A stretch of DNA of 5,324 nucleotides, taken from Betaproteobacteria bacterium (GTDB lineage Bacteria; Pseudomonadota; Gammaproteobacteria; Burkholderiales; SG8-39). The position numbers and the translations under genes are program-made. Below the pieces are notes generated by a model. It was not told where the DNA came from and did no database searches. It was given only the letters and a program-made list of their open reading frames with translations. Shown piece by piece: positions 1 through 5,324 of the stretch (position 1 is its first letter; each line of letters begins with the position of its first letter). Where the stretch lies: the NCBI GenBank assembly GCA_007280315.1, contig QYQC01000236.1, forward strand, positions 1-5,324, written 5' to 3'.

Positions 1-950
1 AATCGGGCTTGGCCGAAACCACCAAGGCCGCGTTCAAGGGCCGAACCATCGGCACCTTCCACACCGAAGGCGCGGGCGACGGGAACGCGCCTGACATCAT
101 CACGCTCGCAGGCGAACCCAACGTTCTGCCCTCCTCGACCAATCCGACCATGCCCTATACGGTCAACACCGTGGACGAGCACCTGGACATGCTGATGGTG
201 TGCCACCACCTCGATCCGGCGATCGCCGAGGACGTCGCGTTTGCCGAATCGCGCATCCGCCGCGAGACCATAGCGGCGGAGGACATCCTGCACGACATGG
301 GCGCGTTCTCGATGATGTCCTCCGACTCGCAGGCGATGGGCCGTGTCGGCGAAGTGATCATCCGCACCTGGCAGGCGGCGGACAAGATGAAACTGCAGTT
401 CGGCAGCCTGGGACAAGACCCAGCACGGCACGACAATTTCCGCGTCAAGCGCTACATCGCCAAATACGCGATCAACCCGGCGATCACCCAGGGCATCTCA
501 CATGTGGTCGGATCGATCGAAGTGGGCAAGTGGGCAGACATCGTATTCTGGAAGCCGGCGTTTTTCGGCGTCAAGCCAACGCTGATTCTCAAGGGCGGCA
601 TGATCGCCGCCGCCGCGATGGGCGACCCCAATGCATCGATACCGACGCCGCAGCCGGTGCATTACCGGCCGCAGTTCGGCGCCTTCGGCGGGGCGCTGCA
701 CAAGAGTTCGATTTCGTTCGTATCCAAAGCCGGCCTCAAGGCCGGCATCAGGGAGAAATACGGCCTGCAAAAGGAAGTCATGGCGGTGAAGAACACGCGC
801 AAAATCGGCAAGCGCGACATGATCCACAACAGCGCCACGCCGAAGATCACCGTCGATCCGGAGACCTACCAGGTAAAAGCCGACGGCAAGCTGCTCACCT
901 GCGAGCCGGCGAAAGTGCTGCCGCTGGCGCAGCGCTATTTCCTGTTCTGA
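1..950 (+). CDS. ureC: Urease subunit alpha (catalytic subunit), C-terminal part
   Basis: UreC carries the dinuclear nickel site that hydrolyses urea to ammonia and carbamate in the cytoplasm, working with the small subunits UreA and UreB. The gene enters from the left edge (first full codon at 3) and about 315 of the usual ~567 residues are visible, to the family's typical C-terminus QRYFLF. Using Klebsiella UreC numbering (family knowledge), the metal ligand His272 lies in HTEGAG, the mobile-flap Cys319 and catalytic His320 in MVCHHLD, Arg336 in ESRIRRET, and the nickel ligand Asp360 in SSDSQAMGRVGE. All are present, so this half looks catalytically intact. The carbamylated lysine and the other nickel ligands lie upstream of the window. 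One oddity: the very conserved GGGHAPD stretch after His272 reads GDGNAPD. The TTG at 9 is internal, not a start. ureE follows after 152 bp. Confidence 0.97.
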   Translation, partial: SGLAETTKAAFKGRTIGTFHTEGAGDGNAPDIITLAGEPNVLPSSTNPTMPYTVNTVDEHLDMLMVCHHLDPAIAEDVAFAESRIRRETIAAEDILHDMGAFSMMSSDSQAMGRVGEVIIRTWQAADKMKLQFGSLGQDPARHDNFRVKRYIAKYAINPAITQGISHVVGSIEVGKWADIVFWKPAFFGVKPTLILKGGMIAAAAMGDPNASIPTPQPVHYRPQFGAFGGALHKSSISFVSKAGLKAGIREKYGLQKEVMAVKNTRKIGKRDMIHNSATPKITVDPETYQVKADGKLLTCEPAKVLPLAQRYFLF

Positions 951-987
951 GCCGGAATCGCGGAAGGAAATGACGAAGCCCGGACCT

Positions 988-1066
988 GTCATCCCGAGCA
1001 AAGCGAGGGATCTGCTGTTTCGTTCGTGCAAACAACAAGCAGATTCCTCGCTCCGCTCGGAATGAC
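988..1066. repeat. Large imperfect inverted repeat, copy 1 (between ureC and ureE)
   Basis: The left arm (about 988-1020) begins GTCATCCCGAG and runs to ATCTGCTGTTT. The right arm (about 1030-1066) is its near reverse complement, ending CTCGGAATGAC. Arms of about 33 bp pair with a few mismatches around a loop near 1021-1029, giving a long hairpin. The same arm consensus (GTCATTCCGAG, then GAGGAATCTGCTT) recurs at 3201-3277, which shows it is a dispersed element rather than a gene-specific terminator. There is no coding capacity and no T-run typical of an intrinsic terminator. Similar GTCATTCCGAG...GAGGAATCTG palindromes are known to me as dispersed repeats in several bacterial phyla. As it lies between two genes of one operon, its transcript could affect mRNA stability or the UreC:UreE ratio (inference). 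Confidence 0.88.
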
Positions 1067-1102
1067 CGGAATGTTTTGCAACGACTCCCGCGAGAATTTC
1101 CA

Positions 1103-1588
1103 ATGTTGACGCTGACCGAACGCTGCGAAGCTGTCGCCGAGCCCTACGGTGAACTGGTGCTGCCGTTCGACCTGCGCATCCGCAGCCGCCTGCGCACCCG
1201 GCTCGCCTCGGGCGAGGAGGCGATACTGAAGACCGAACGCGGCGCGGTGCTGCGCGGCGGTGACTGCCTCCGGGCCGAAGACGGGCGCGTGGTGCGCATC
1301 GTGGCGGGAGCGGAAAAGCTGATGCACGTCATCTGCGCCGACCGGTTCGAGCTCACGCGCGCCGCCTACCACCTGGGCAATCGCCACGTTGCGGTGGAGA
1401 TCGGCGATGGCTACCTGCGCATCGCCGCCGACCATGTGCTCGGCGAGATGCTGCTCGGGCTGGGCGCGAAAGTCGAAGAACTGGAAGCGCCCTTCGAGCC
1501 CGAGTCCGGCGCCTACGGCGGCGGTCACGGTCACCACGATGATGCCGCGCACGGTGGCAGGATTCACCAGTATGAGAAGCAGGACTAG
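1103..1588 (+). CDS. ureE: Urease accessory protein UreE (nickel metallochaperone)
   Basis: UreE is a cytoplasmic homodimer that binds nickel and passes it, via UreG, to the UreABC-UreDF complex during metallocentre assembly. The 161-residue product has the family layout: an N-terminal peptide-binding-like beta domain (about 1-70, with the LRGGDCL motif at 50-56) and a C-terminal metal-binding domain (about 72-140, with YHLGNRH at 89-95). His95 corresponds to the dimer-interface nickel ligand His96 of Klebsiella UreE. DHVLGEML and FEPESGAY follow. The tail is only moderately His-rich (His at 142, 144, 145, 150 and 155), far fewer than in Klebsiella. The ATG at 1103 was chosen because the protein then begins MLTLTER, like other UreE; an in-frame TTG at 1076 would add nine unconserved residues. 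The ribosome binding site is weak (GAGAAT). ureF and ureG do not follow. Confidence 0.95.
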   Translation: MLTLTERCEAVAEPYGELVLPFDLRIRSRLRTRLASGEEAILKTERGAVLRGGDCLRAEDGRVVRIVAGAEKLMHVICADRFELTRAAYHLGNRHVAVEIGDGYLRIAADHVLGEMLLGLGAKVEELEAPFEPESGAYGGGHGHHDDAAHGGRIHQYEKQD

Positions 1589-1617
1589 TGTGGTGAGTCG
1601 TAATTTCGTCGAACAAT

Positions 1618-1690
1618 TATAGGAGCGGCGCCCTCGCCGCGATCAGCCTCAGAGCTTGAGATCGATCGGCCCCGGGGGCGGGCCCCTACA
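1618..1690. repeat. GC-rich REP-like palindrome downstream of ureE
   Basis: An imperfect inverted repeat starts 29 bp after the ureE stop. The left arm (1618-1644) reads TATAGGAGCGGCG and continues to CGCGATC. The right arm (about 1664-1690) ends GCGGGCCCCTACA, whose complement begins TGTAGGGGC. The centre contains a smaller palindrome, CTC-AGAGCTT-GAG. It is unrelated in sequence to the repeats at 988 and 3201. The TAGGAGCGGC...GCCGCGATC type is familiar as a REP-like intergenic repeat of beta- and gammaproteobacteria. No T-run follows, so it is not a classical intrinsic terminator, but such a hairpin can protect the 3' end of the ureE mRNA (inference). Confidence 0.75.
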
Positions 1691-1840
1691 ACAATATCGT
1701 GTGGCGCATTTCTGACTCGCCACGCTAGATAGATCCTTCCACGCACCTGCCTACTCGCGAGTGGACGCGGTTTGCAGCAGCGCGTATCCGGCTATTATCC
1801 GCACTTGCGCCGGATTTTGGCACAGGTGATACTCGTGTCG

Positions 1841-1857
1841 AAGGGGGATTTTCCATA
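1841..1857 (+). promoter_or_regulatory. Strong Shine-Dalgarno sequence 7 nt before an in-frame ATA
   Basis: AAGGGGGA at 1841-1848 pairs well with the 16S rRNA tail (AAGGAGG with one G:U wobble). Seven nucleotides after its last G comes ATA at 1855, in the frame of the transporter gene. That frame stays open upstream to a TAG at 1726 and contains no ATG, GTG or TTG between that stop and the GTG at 1885. The spacing is ideal for initiation at 1855, which suggests a rare AUA start or a mutated ATG. No comparable site precedes the GTG. Confidence 0.45.
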
Positions 1858-1884
1858 GGTTCATTCAAGCAAGCATTTCGCGCG

Positions 1885-3156
1885 GTGATTTCGGTATTAT
1901 TGCCGCCGGTGCCGATCAAAGCCGCAGAGCTGAAGCTTGTGCTTTTGCTTTCTGCCGCAATGTTCGTGGGCGTTTTCAACTCGATGCTCGATGGTCTCGC
2001 GTTGAAACACATACAGAATTCGATCGGCATGCACGATAGCGACGTTGGAGGCTACGTGGCTATTATCCGACTTGGCGTGTTGCCGGCCGTGCTGCTGGCG
2101 ATGGCCAGTGATATGTACGGTCGGCGACGTTTGCTGATGATTACCATCATTGGCGTAATGCTCGCGAGCGTTGCTACCGCCTTCGTCACCACGCCCGGGG
2201 AATTCGTTACCGCGCAGTTCTTTGCACGCATGTTTGCGGTCGCGGAAGATTTTCTTTCGATCGTCGTTCTGGTTGAGGAGTTGCGGCCAGAGTTGCGCGG
2301 CTGGGGACTTGGTGCATTTGGCGCGATGGGTGCGGTCGGTGCAGGGGTAGCAGCGGCACTGTTTGCGTTTATCGATGTCATACCCGGAGATTGGCGCACT
2401 CTCTATGTGCTTGGCACGGTGCCCATGATCTGCATCGCATGGTTCCGGCGTTCGCTTCCGGAAACGCAGAAGTTCACAGCGCAGCACGGCGGGCGACGCC
2501 CGCCACGAGCAATCGACGCGTGGCGGCCGCTGATTGCGTTGTTCCGCGACTACCCAGGCCGATTGCTTGTGCTGGCGGCAATTGCGGGGCCGTTTGGCTT
2601 CGCATTGAGCACCTCGCTGTTCTACGTGTCCAAGTTCCTTCAGGAAGCGCATGGTTTCAGCCCTGCTGAAGTCGCGATGACCTACCTGCTGCCGGCCGGA
2701 ATTCCACTAATGGGAAATTTTGTCGCGGGCAAGTATTCCGATTTGATCGGTCGGCGCAGGATGCTGGCGTCGGGCTTTGTGATTGCGGGCCTGGGCGCAC
2801 TGGTTCTTTACACGGCTGCTTCGTCGTGGCTGACCATCGCGGGCTTGCTGCTGACGATGTTTGCGGTTTTCGGTCTCGACGTGCTGATCGGGGCGTTGGG
2901 TGCAGAACTGTTCCCTACCTCATATCGCGCCACGTCCTCGGCGGCAAGAGCGATCGTCCTTGCACTCTCGGCGGCAGCCGGACTCATGTGCGAATCCATG
3001 CTCTTCCCGCTGGTGGGCGGGCATGCCCAGGCCATTGTGCTGCTGCTGATTACGGTGCCGATCGGCGGATTGGTTGCGTGGTTCTTTCTGGTCGAGACGG
3101 CTACGCGCGGTCTCGATTCCGTGTCGCCGGAGAAGAGGTACTGGCCCAGGAACTGA
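1885..3156 (+). CDS. Major Facilitator Superfamily (MFS) transporter, substrate unknown
   Basis: An inner-membrane secondary transporter of 423 residues from the GTG at 1885. Twelve hydrophobic segments can be traced, at roughly 17-37, 55-75, 84-103, 107-128, 138-163, 170-187, 229-252, 264-282, 291-311, 315-338, 350-375 and 382-403, with a longer cytoplasmic loop in the middle. The MFS loop 2-3 signature appears as SDMYGRRRLLM and its half-repeat in loop 8-9 as SDLIGRRRM. RRSLPETQ after helix 6 and ELFPTSYRATSSA before helix 11 are typical of the sugar-porter and aromatic-acid (AAHS-like) branches. Substrate and direction cannot be read from the sequence. The gene stands alone, about 296 bp after ureE, and is convergent with the toxin gene. 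Its GC content and codon choice (more TTG, ATT, GTT) look lower than in the flanking genes, hinting at separate ancestry. The true start may be ATA 1855 (433 residues), adding a short amphipathic lead that includes FKQAFRAV. Confidence 0.9.
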   Translation: MISVLLPPVPIKAAELKLVLLLSAAMFVGVFNSMLDGLALKHIQNSIGMHDSDVGGYVAIIRLGVLPAVLLAMASDMYGRRRLLMITIIGVMLASVATAFVTTPGEFVTAQFFARMFAVAEDFLSIVVLVEELRPELRGWGLGAFGAMGAVGAGVAAALFAFIDVIPGDWRTLYVLGTVPMICIAWFRRSLPETQKFTAQHGGRRPPRAIDAWRPLIALFRDYPGRLLVLAAIAGPFGFALSTSLFYVSKFLQEAHGFSPAEVAMTYLLPAGIPLMGNFVAGKYSDLIGRRRMLASGFVIAGLGALVLYTAASSWLTIAGLLLTMFAVFGLDVLIGALGAELFPTSYRATSSAARAIVLALSAAAGLMCESMLFPLVGGHAQAIVLLLITVPIGGLVAWFFLVETATRGLDSVSPEKRYWPRN

Positions 3157-3200
3157 CTTATTGAGCTTTCCGCAATGAATGACAAATGCAGTTCAATCGT

Positions 3201-3277
3201 GTCATTCCGAGGGCGAAGCCCGAGGAATCTGCTTTTGTCTGTGAAAAAAGCAGATTCCTCCCTGCGGTCGGAATGAC
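3201..3277. repeat. Large imperfect inverted repeat, copy 2 (between convergent genes)
   Basis: The left arm (3201-3235) begins GTCATTCCGAG and ends GAGGAATCTGCTT. The right arm (about 3243-3277) is its reverse complement with few mismatches, ending GTCGGAATGAC. The arms match those of the element at 988-1066, so this is a second copy of the same family. The left arm also holds a small internal hairpin (GGGC-GAA-GCCC). The hairpin tip is T-rich then A-rich (TTTT...AAAAAA). It lies 44 bp after the transporter stop and 76 bp after the toxin stop, the genes facing each other, so it could serve both as a transcription-stopping or mRNA-protecting structure (inference). No other gene or RNA is seen in 3157-3353. 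Confidence 0.9.
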
Positions 3278-3353
3278 AATTGTCGGCTGAATCTTGTAAC
3301 GTATTTCGGAAGCATCAATAGATACAGCTGCGCAAGCGCGCCGTTGCATCACG

Positions 3354-3752
3354 CTAGACCAATTGAACGATCTGATTCAAGCGTTCACATACCGACGCGA
3401 ACAGGACATCGGATAACATCCTGAGGGGGTGAGGTTTGGCGCCGCGCAGGCGCCAATCGAAGGACTTGGGTTGGTGACAAAGCACATAACTGGTCTGACC
3501 CGCCTTGCGCCCCTTTACCGGACCGACAGCGACTGCAAACGGGTTGTCCGCGTTATAGGGCGCGGTGGTCATGGGCAGCCCGATGACCAGCGAAGTCTTG
3601 CCATTGAAGATTCGCGGCGAGAGCACCAGGAACGGATGGATATCGCGCATTTCTCGGCCGACCTGAGGGTTGCAGTCGATCCAGATGATTTCCTGGCGAT
3701 CAGGCGCCCAAACCCGGCGCCTCGATGCAGCGGATGACTTGTTCGCTACCAC
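3354..3752 (-). CDS. mazF: MazF/PemK-family endoribonuclease toxin of a type II toxin-antitoxin pair
   Basis: A predicted ribosome-independent mRNA interferase of 132 residues. The MazF fold markers are in order: APDRQEIIWIDCNPQVGRE (16-34), where the family usually has D-R-G-D/E-I-W; HPFLVLSP (39-46); GLPMTT (58-63) with Thr62 at the place of the catalytic threonine; then HQPKSFDWRLRGAKPHPL (93-110), matching the Lys-Ser-x-x-W-R-x-R strand that contributes to RNA cleavage. HP instead of the usual RP, and the HQPKSFDWR form, fit a PemK-like subfamily I recall from proteobacteria. The start is GTG at 3752, overlapping the antitoxin stop by 7 nt (GTGGTAG). It has only a weak GAG upstream at short spacing, so translation is probably coupled to the antitoxin, which keeps toxin output lower. 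The first ~15 residues look non-conserved. The chromosomal type (MazF, ChpB or PemK) is not separable here. Confidence 0.92.
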   Translation of the reverse strand: MVANKSSAASRRRVWAPDRQEIIWIDCNPQVGREMRDIHPFLVLSPRIFNGKTSLVIGLPMTTAPYNADNPFAVAVGPVKGRKAGQTSYVLCHQPKSFDWRLRGAKPHPLRMLSDVLFASVCERLNQIVQLV

Positions 3753-3997
3753 CGCTCGGCGCCGATACGCGCGCTCGCCATCGACTCTCCACCATGCCGC
3801 GCAGGATCGAATCGCGCGAGTCGCTGCTCAAGGGTGAGTGCTGCATCCCCGACCGGGGTAATGCGGACGTGCCCGCCTTCCACCGACACGCGGACCCTCT
3901 GGTCAACGCGCAAATGCGCCTCACGGGCTACAGCCGCGGGCAATCGCACACCCAGGTTGTTGCCCCACTGTTTGATATCGAGAACTGCCTCAGTCAC
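3746..3997 (-). CDS. mazE: MazE/PemI-like antitoxin, AbrB (SpoVT/AbrB) DNA-binding family
   Basis: An 83-residue labile antitoxin expected to bind and neutralise the overlapping MazF-like toxin and to repress its own promoter. The N-terminal swapped-hairpin AbrB domain (about 5-50) shows the signature IKQWGNNLGVRLPAAVAREA followed by VDQRVRVSVEGGHVRITPV. The acidic/basic C-terminal tail (about 51-83, with LEQRLARFDP) is the usual toxin-binding region. The start is GTG at 3997, preceded by GGAG with 6-nt spacing (TGGAGAAGACC), a better ribosome binding site than the toxin has. The stop overlaps the toxin start by 7 nt, the normal antitoxin-first order. A promoter and palindrome lie directly upstream. 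Confidence 0.93.
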   Translation of the reverse strand: MTEAVLDIKQWGNNLGVRLPAAVAREAHLRVDQRVRVSVEGGHVRITPVGDAALTLEQRLARFDPARHGGESMASARIGAERW

Positions 3998-4013
3998 GGT
4001 CTTCTCCAGAAAC

Positions 4014-4027
4014 GACGTTTATACGTC
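4014..4027 (-). promoter_or_regulatory. Palindromic candidate operator of the toxin-antitoxin operon
   Basis: A perfect inverted repeat, GACGT-ATAA-ACGTC read on the coding strand, lies immediately downstream of the predicted -10 box, where transcription would start, and 17 bp before the antitoxin GTG. AbrB-type antitoxins commonly bind short palindromes over their own promoter, so this is the natural operator candidate. The palindrome is seen directly; its role is inferred. Confidence 0.6.
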
Positions 4028-4056
4028 AGTTTAGACATTGTGGCGAAGCATGTCAA
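4028..4056 (-). promoter_or_regulatory. Sigma70-type promoter for the toxin-antitoxin operon
   Basis: On the minus strand, TTGACA (4051-4056, a perfect -35 consensus) is followed after exactly 17 bp by TAAACT (4028-4033, four of six matches to TATAAT). The antitoxin start is about 30 bp further on, with the ribosome binding site between. This gives the pair its own promoter, independent of the response regulator gene upstream. Confidence 0.68.
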
Positions 4057-4071
4057 TGCGATCGCTCCCAC

Positions 4072-4089
4072 GGCCAGGGGATCCCGGCC
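4072..4089 (-). terminator. Weak hairpin after the response regulator gene
   Basis: Twenty bases past the response regulator stop, GGCC + GGG can pair with CCC + GGCC around a 3-nt loop with one bulged A. No T-run follows on the minus strand, so it is not a standard intrinsic terminator. It is the only structure seen between the two-component operon and the toxin-antitoxin promoter. Confidence 0.25.
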
Positions 4090-4108
4090 GCGGCACGCCC
4101 CTGCCGGC

Positions 4109-4894
4109 CTACATCTGCCGGAACTGGTCGGCAAAAACGCGGCTGACGGCCAGGATTTCCTTGCGCTGCTTCAGCCGCAGCGAGTAGCGCCCGCTGTCGT
4201 CGCGCACCGCGGCGGCGACCTCGGCGAGGTTGACCACGGTGCCGCGATGAATCTGCCGGAACCGGTCCTGCGGCAGTTGCGCCAGCAGCTCCTTCAGCGC
4301 CGTGCGGATCAGCACTTCGGCGTCGCGCGTGATCACGTTGGTGTACTTGTCCGCGGCCTGGAAGTAGCACACTTCCTCCACCGGGATCATGCGCACCGTG
4401 TTGCCGACTCCGGCGCGAATGATTTTGAGCGTCGCCTCGGGCGCGGGCGCAGTCCCTGCGCCGATTACCTTCTGCAGTTTGGAGACCAACTGCGCGATGT
4501 CTTCGCGCGGCGCCGCCAGATGCGCTTTCAGCCGCGCTACCGCCGCCGCCAGCCGCTCGGCGCTGACCGGCTTGAGCAGGTAGTCGACCGCGGCGAGCTC
4601 GAACGCCTTGACCGCGTACGCATCATAGGCGGTGACGAATACGATGCGCGGCACGGGCTCGCCTTCGCCGAGCCGGTCGGCGAGTTCCGCCGCGACTTCC
4701 AGCCCGGTCAGCCCGGGCATGAGAATGTCGAGGAAAACCACGTCCGGCCGTTCGGCCTGTATCAGCCGCAGCGCCTCGACGCCGTTCGGCGCGAGCGCGA
4801 GCACCTGCAGCTCGGGCCAGGCGAGGGCAAGCGCGTTCTTCAGGCCCTGCGCCAACAGCGGCTCGTCCTCGGCGATCAGCGCGCGCGCGTTCAT
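4109..4894 (-). CDS. LytTR-family two-component response regulator (LytR/AlgR type)
   Basis: A DNA-binding response regulator of 261 residues. The receiver domain (about 3-120) has the acidic pocket Glu9-Asp10, the phospho-acceptor Asp56 in VVFLDILMPG, the switch Thr88 and Tyr93, and Lys108 in DYLLKP, all intact. A linker with a helical part (about 121-153) leads to a C-terminal LytTR DNA-binding domain (about 156-258) recognised by VEEVCYFQAADKYTNV, LIRTALKEL, FRQIHRGTVVNL and LAVSRVF. LytTR proteins bind direct repeats upstream of target promoters; known relatives control alginate, autolysis, pyruvate sensing or virulence, and the target here is unknown. The ATG at 4894 overlaps the stop of the sensor kinase gene (ATGA), preceded by GAGGCAGGA as ribosome binding site, so the pair is co-translated. 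Confidence 0.95.
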   Translation of the reverse strand: MNARALIAEDEPLLAQGLKNALALAWPELQVLALAPNGVEALRLIQAERPDVVFLDILMPGLTGLEVAAELADRLGEGEPVPRIVFVTAYDAYAVKAFELAAVDYLLKPVSAERLAAAVARLKAHLAAPREDIAQLVSKLQKVIGAGTAPAPEATLKIIRAGVGNTVRMIPVEEVCYFQAADKYTNVITRDAEVLIRTALKELLAQLPQDRFRQIHRGTVVNLAEVAAAVRDDSGRYSLRLKQRKEILAVSRVFADQFRQM

Positions 4895-5324
4895 TCCTGC
4901 CTCGGCAGGCGCAGCGTGATGCGCACGCCGCCGCCCGGTGTTTCGCCGATCTCGGCCGCGGCGGCGCTTCCATAGACGGCGGCCAGGCGCTCTTTCACGT
5001 GAAACAGTCCGACGCCGGTACCGGAGGTCGAAGCGGCGCCGAAACCCAGGCCGCTGTCTTCCACCACCAAAACGAGCTGCTTGCCCTCCGCGCTGGCCGC
5101 GACGCGCAGGGTGCCGCCGTCCATGTTCGGCTCCAGGCCATGTTTGATCGCATTTTCCACCAGCGGCTGCAGCAGCATCGGCGGCAGCCGGGCGCGTTCC
5201 AGCGCGTCAGGCAAGTCGAGCGCATAGGCGAGCCGCGGGCCCATGCGGATGGCGAGGATTTCGAGATAGCCGCGCAGCAGTTTGAATTCTTCGGCCAGCG
5301 TGCAACTGTCGTTGCGCGTTGAGG
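4891..5324 (-). CDS. LytS/AlgZ-type sensor histidine kinase, C-terminal part
   Basis: Partner kinase of the LytTR regulator, cut by the right window edge; the last 143 residues are visible (first full codon ends at 5322). The end of the His_kinase region appears as LAEEFKLLRGYLEILAIRMG, followed by the GHKL ATPase domain: N-box LLQPLVENAIKHGLEPN (window residues 50-66), G1 box DSGLGF (89-94) and G2 box GTGVGLFHVKERL (101-113), ending VRITLRLPRQE. All ATP-binding motifs are intact. The phospho-accepting histidine and the sensor or membrane part lie beyond the window, so the stimulus cannot be told. The ATG at 5244 is internal: the conserved region continues without a break upstream of it. The stop TGA overlaps the regulator's ATG by 4 bp. 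Confidence 0.94.
   Translation of the reverse strand, partial: STRNDSCTLAEEFKLLRGYLEILAIRMGPRLAYALDLPDALERARLPPMLLQPLVENAIKHGLEPNMDGGTLRVAASAEGKQLVLVVEDSGLGFGAASTSGTGVGLFHVKERLAAVYGSAAAAEIGETPGGGVRITLRLPRQE

Noticed and set aside
200..973. Plus-strand open frame of 257 codons inside ureC
   Set aside because: It is the +1-type shadow of ureC, Arg-rich and without any motif; it only exists because of high GC.
1076..1102. TTG 1076 as the ureE start
   Set aside because: The extra nine residues are not like UreE N-termini; ATG 1103 gives the expected MLTLTER beginning.
498..1103. Minus-strand open frame of 201 codons across the ureC end
   Set aside because: It is antisense to ureC and to the inverted repeat, has no recognisable motif, and the real protein signal is in ureC.
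1771..1797. Possible promoter for the MFS gene (TTGCAG then TATTAT)
   Set aside because: The spacer is only 15 bp and the -35 match is partial; not strong enough to list as a feature.
1897..2652. Minus-strand open frame of 251 codons opposite the transporter
   Set aside because: It is antisense to the transmembrane coding region and rich in Arg, His and Gln, with no domain.
988..3277. Repeats considered as a CRISPR array or insertion sequence ends
   Set aside because: The two copies are 2.1 kb apart, internally palindromic, with no regular spacers, no transposase between them and no visible target duplication.
4058..4065. GCGATCGC octamer (HIP1-like)
   Set aside because: A single occurrence in GC-rich DNA is expected by chance; nothing else suggests a cyanobacterium.
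3725..4975. Long open frame on the plus strand (416 codons)
   Set aside because: It runs antisense through the antitoxin, its promoter and the response regulator. The residue make-up (rich in Arg, His, Gln, Asp) is typical of the reverse frame of GC-rich genes, and no domain is recognisable, whereas the minus-strand genes carry clear family motifs.

Overview
The window is GC-rich proteobacterial chromosome, most likely a betaproteobacterium. That placement is inferred from the UreC and UreE sequence style, the LytS/LytTR pair and the codon bias; there is no rRNA or marker gene to prove it. Five complete genes and two genes cut by the window ends are supported, together with three palindromic intergenic repeats.

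Left part (1-1690, plus strand): the C-terminal 315 residues of the urease catalytic subunit UreC, then the nickel metallochaperone UreE. They are separated by a 152-bp spacer that holds a large inverted-repeat element. A second, unrelated GC-rich palindrome follows ureE. The usual next genes, ureF and ureG, are not here, so the urease cluster is either split or ends at ureE.

Middle part (1691-3353, plus strand): a stand-alone 12-helix Major Facilitator Superfamily transporter with lower GC than its neighbours. Its start is uncertain: the usable GTG has no ribosome binding site, whereas a strong Shine-Dalgarno sequence sits 7 nt before an in-frame ATA 30 bp upstream. Downstream, in the gap between this gene and the convergent toxin gene, lies a second copy of the inverted-repeat element found between ureC and ureE.

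Right part (3354-5324, minus strand): a compact MazE/MazF (PemI/PemK-like) type II toxin-antitoxin operon with overlapping genes, a good sigma70-type promoter and a perfect palindrome at the expected transcription start that looks like an autoregulatory operator. Upstream of it, also on the minus strand, is a LytS-type sensor kinase (cut by the window end) joined by an ATGA overlap to a LytTR response regulator of the AlgR/LytR type.

I see no previously undescribed multi-gene system. The points most worth following are the dispersed palindromic element, one copy of which lies inside the urease transcription unit, the possible AUA start of the transporter, and the toxin-antitoxin control region.
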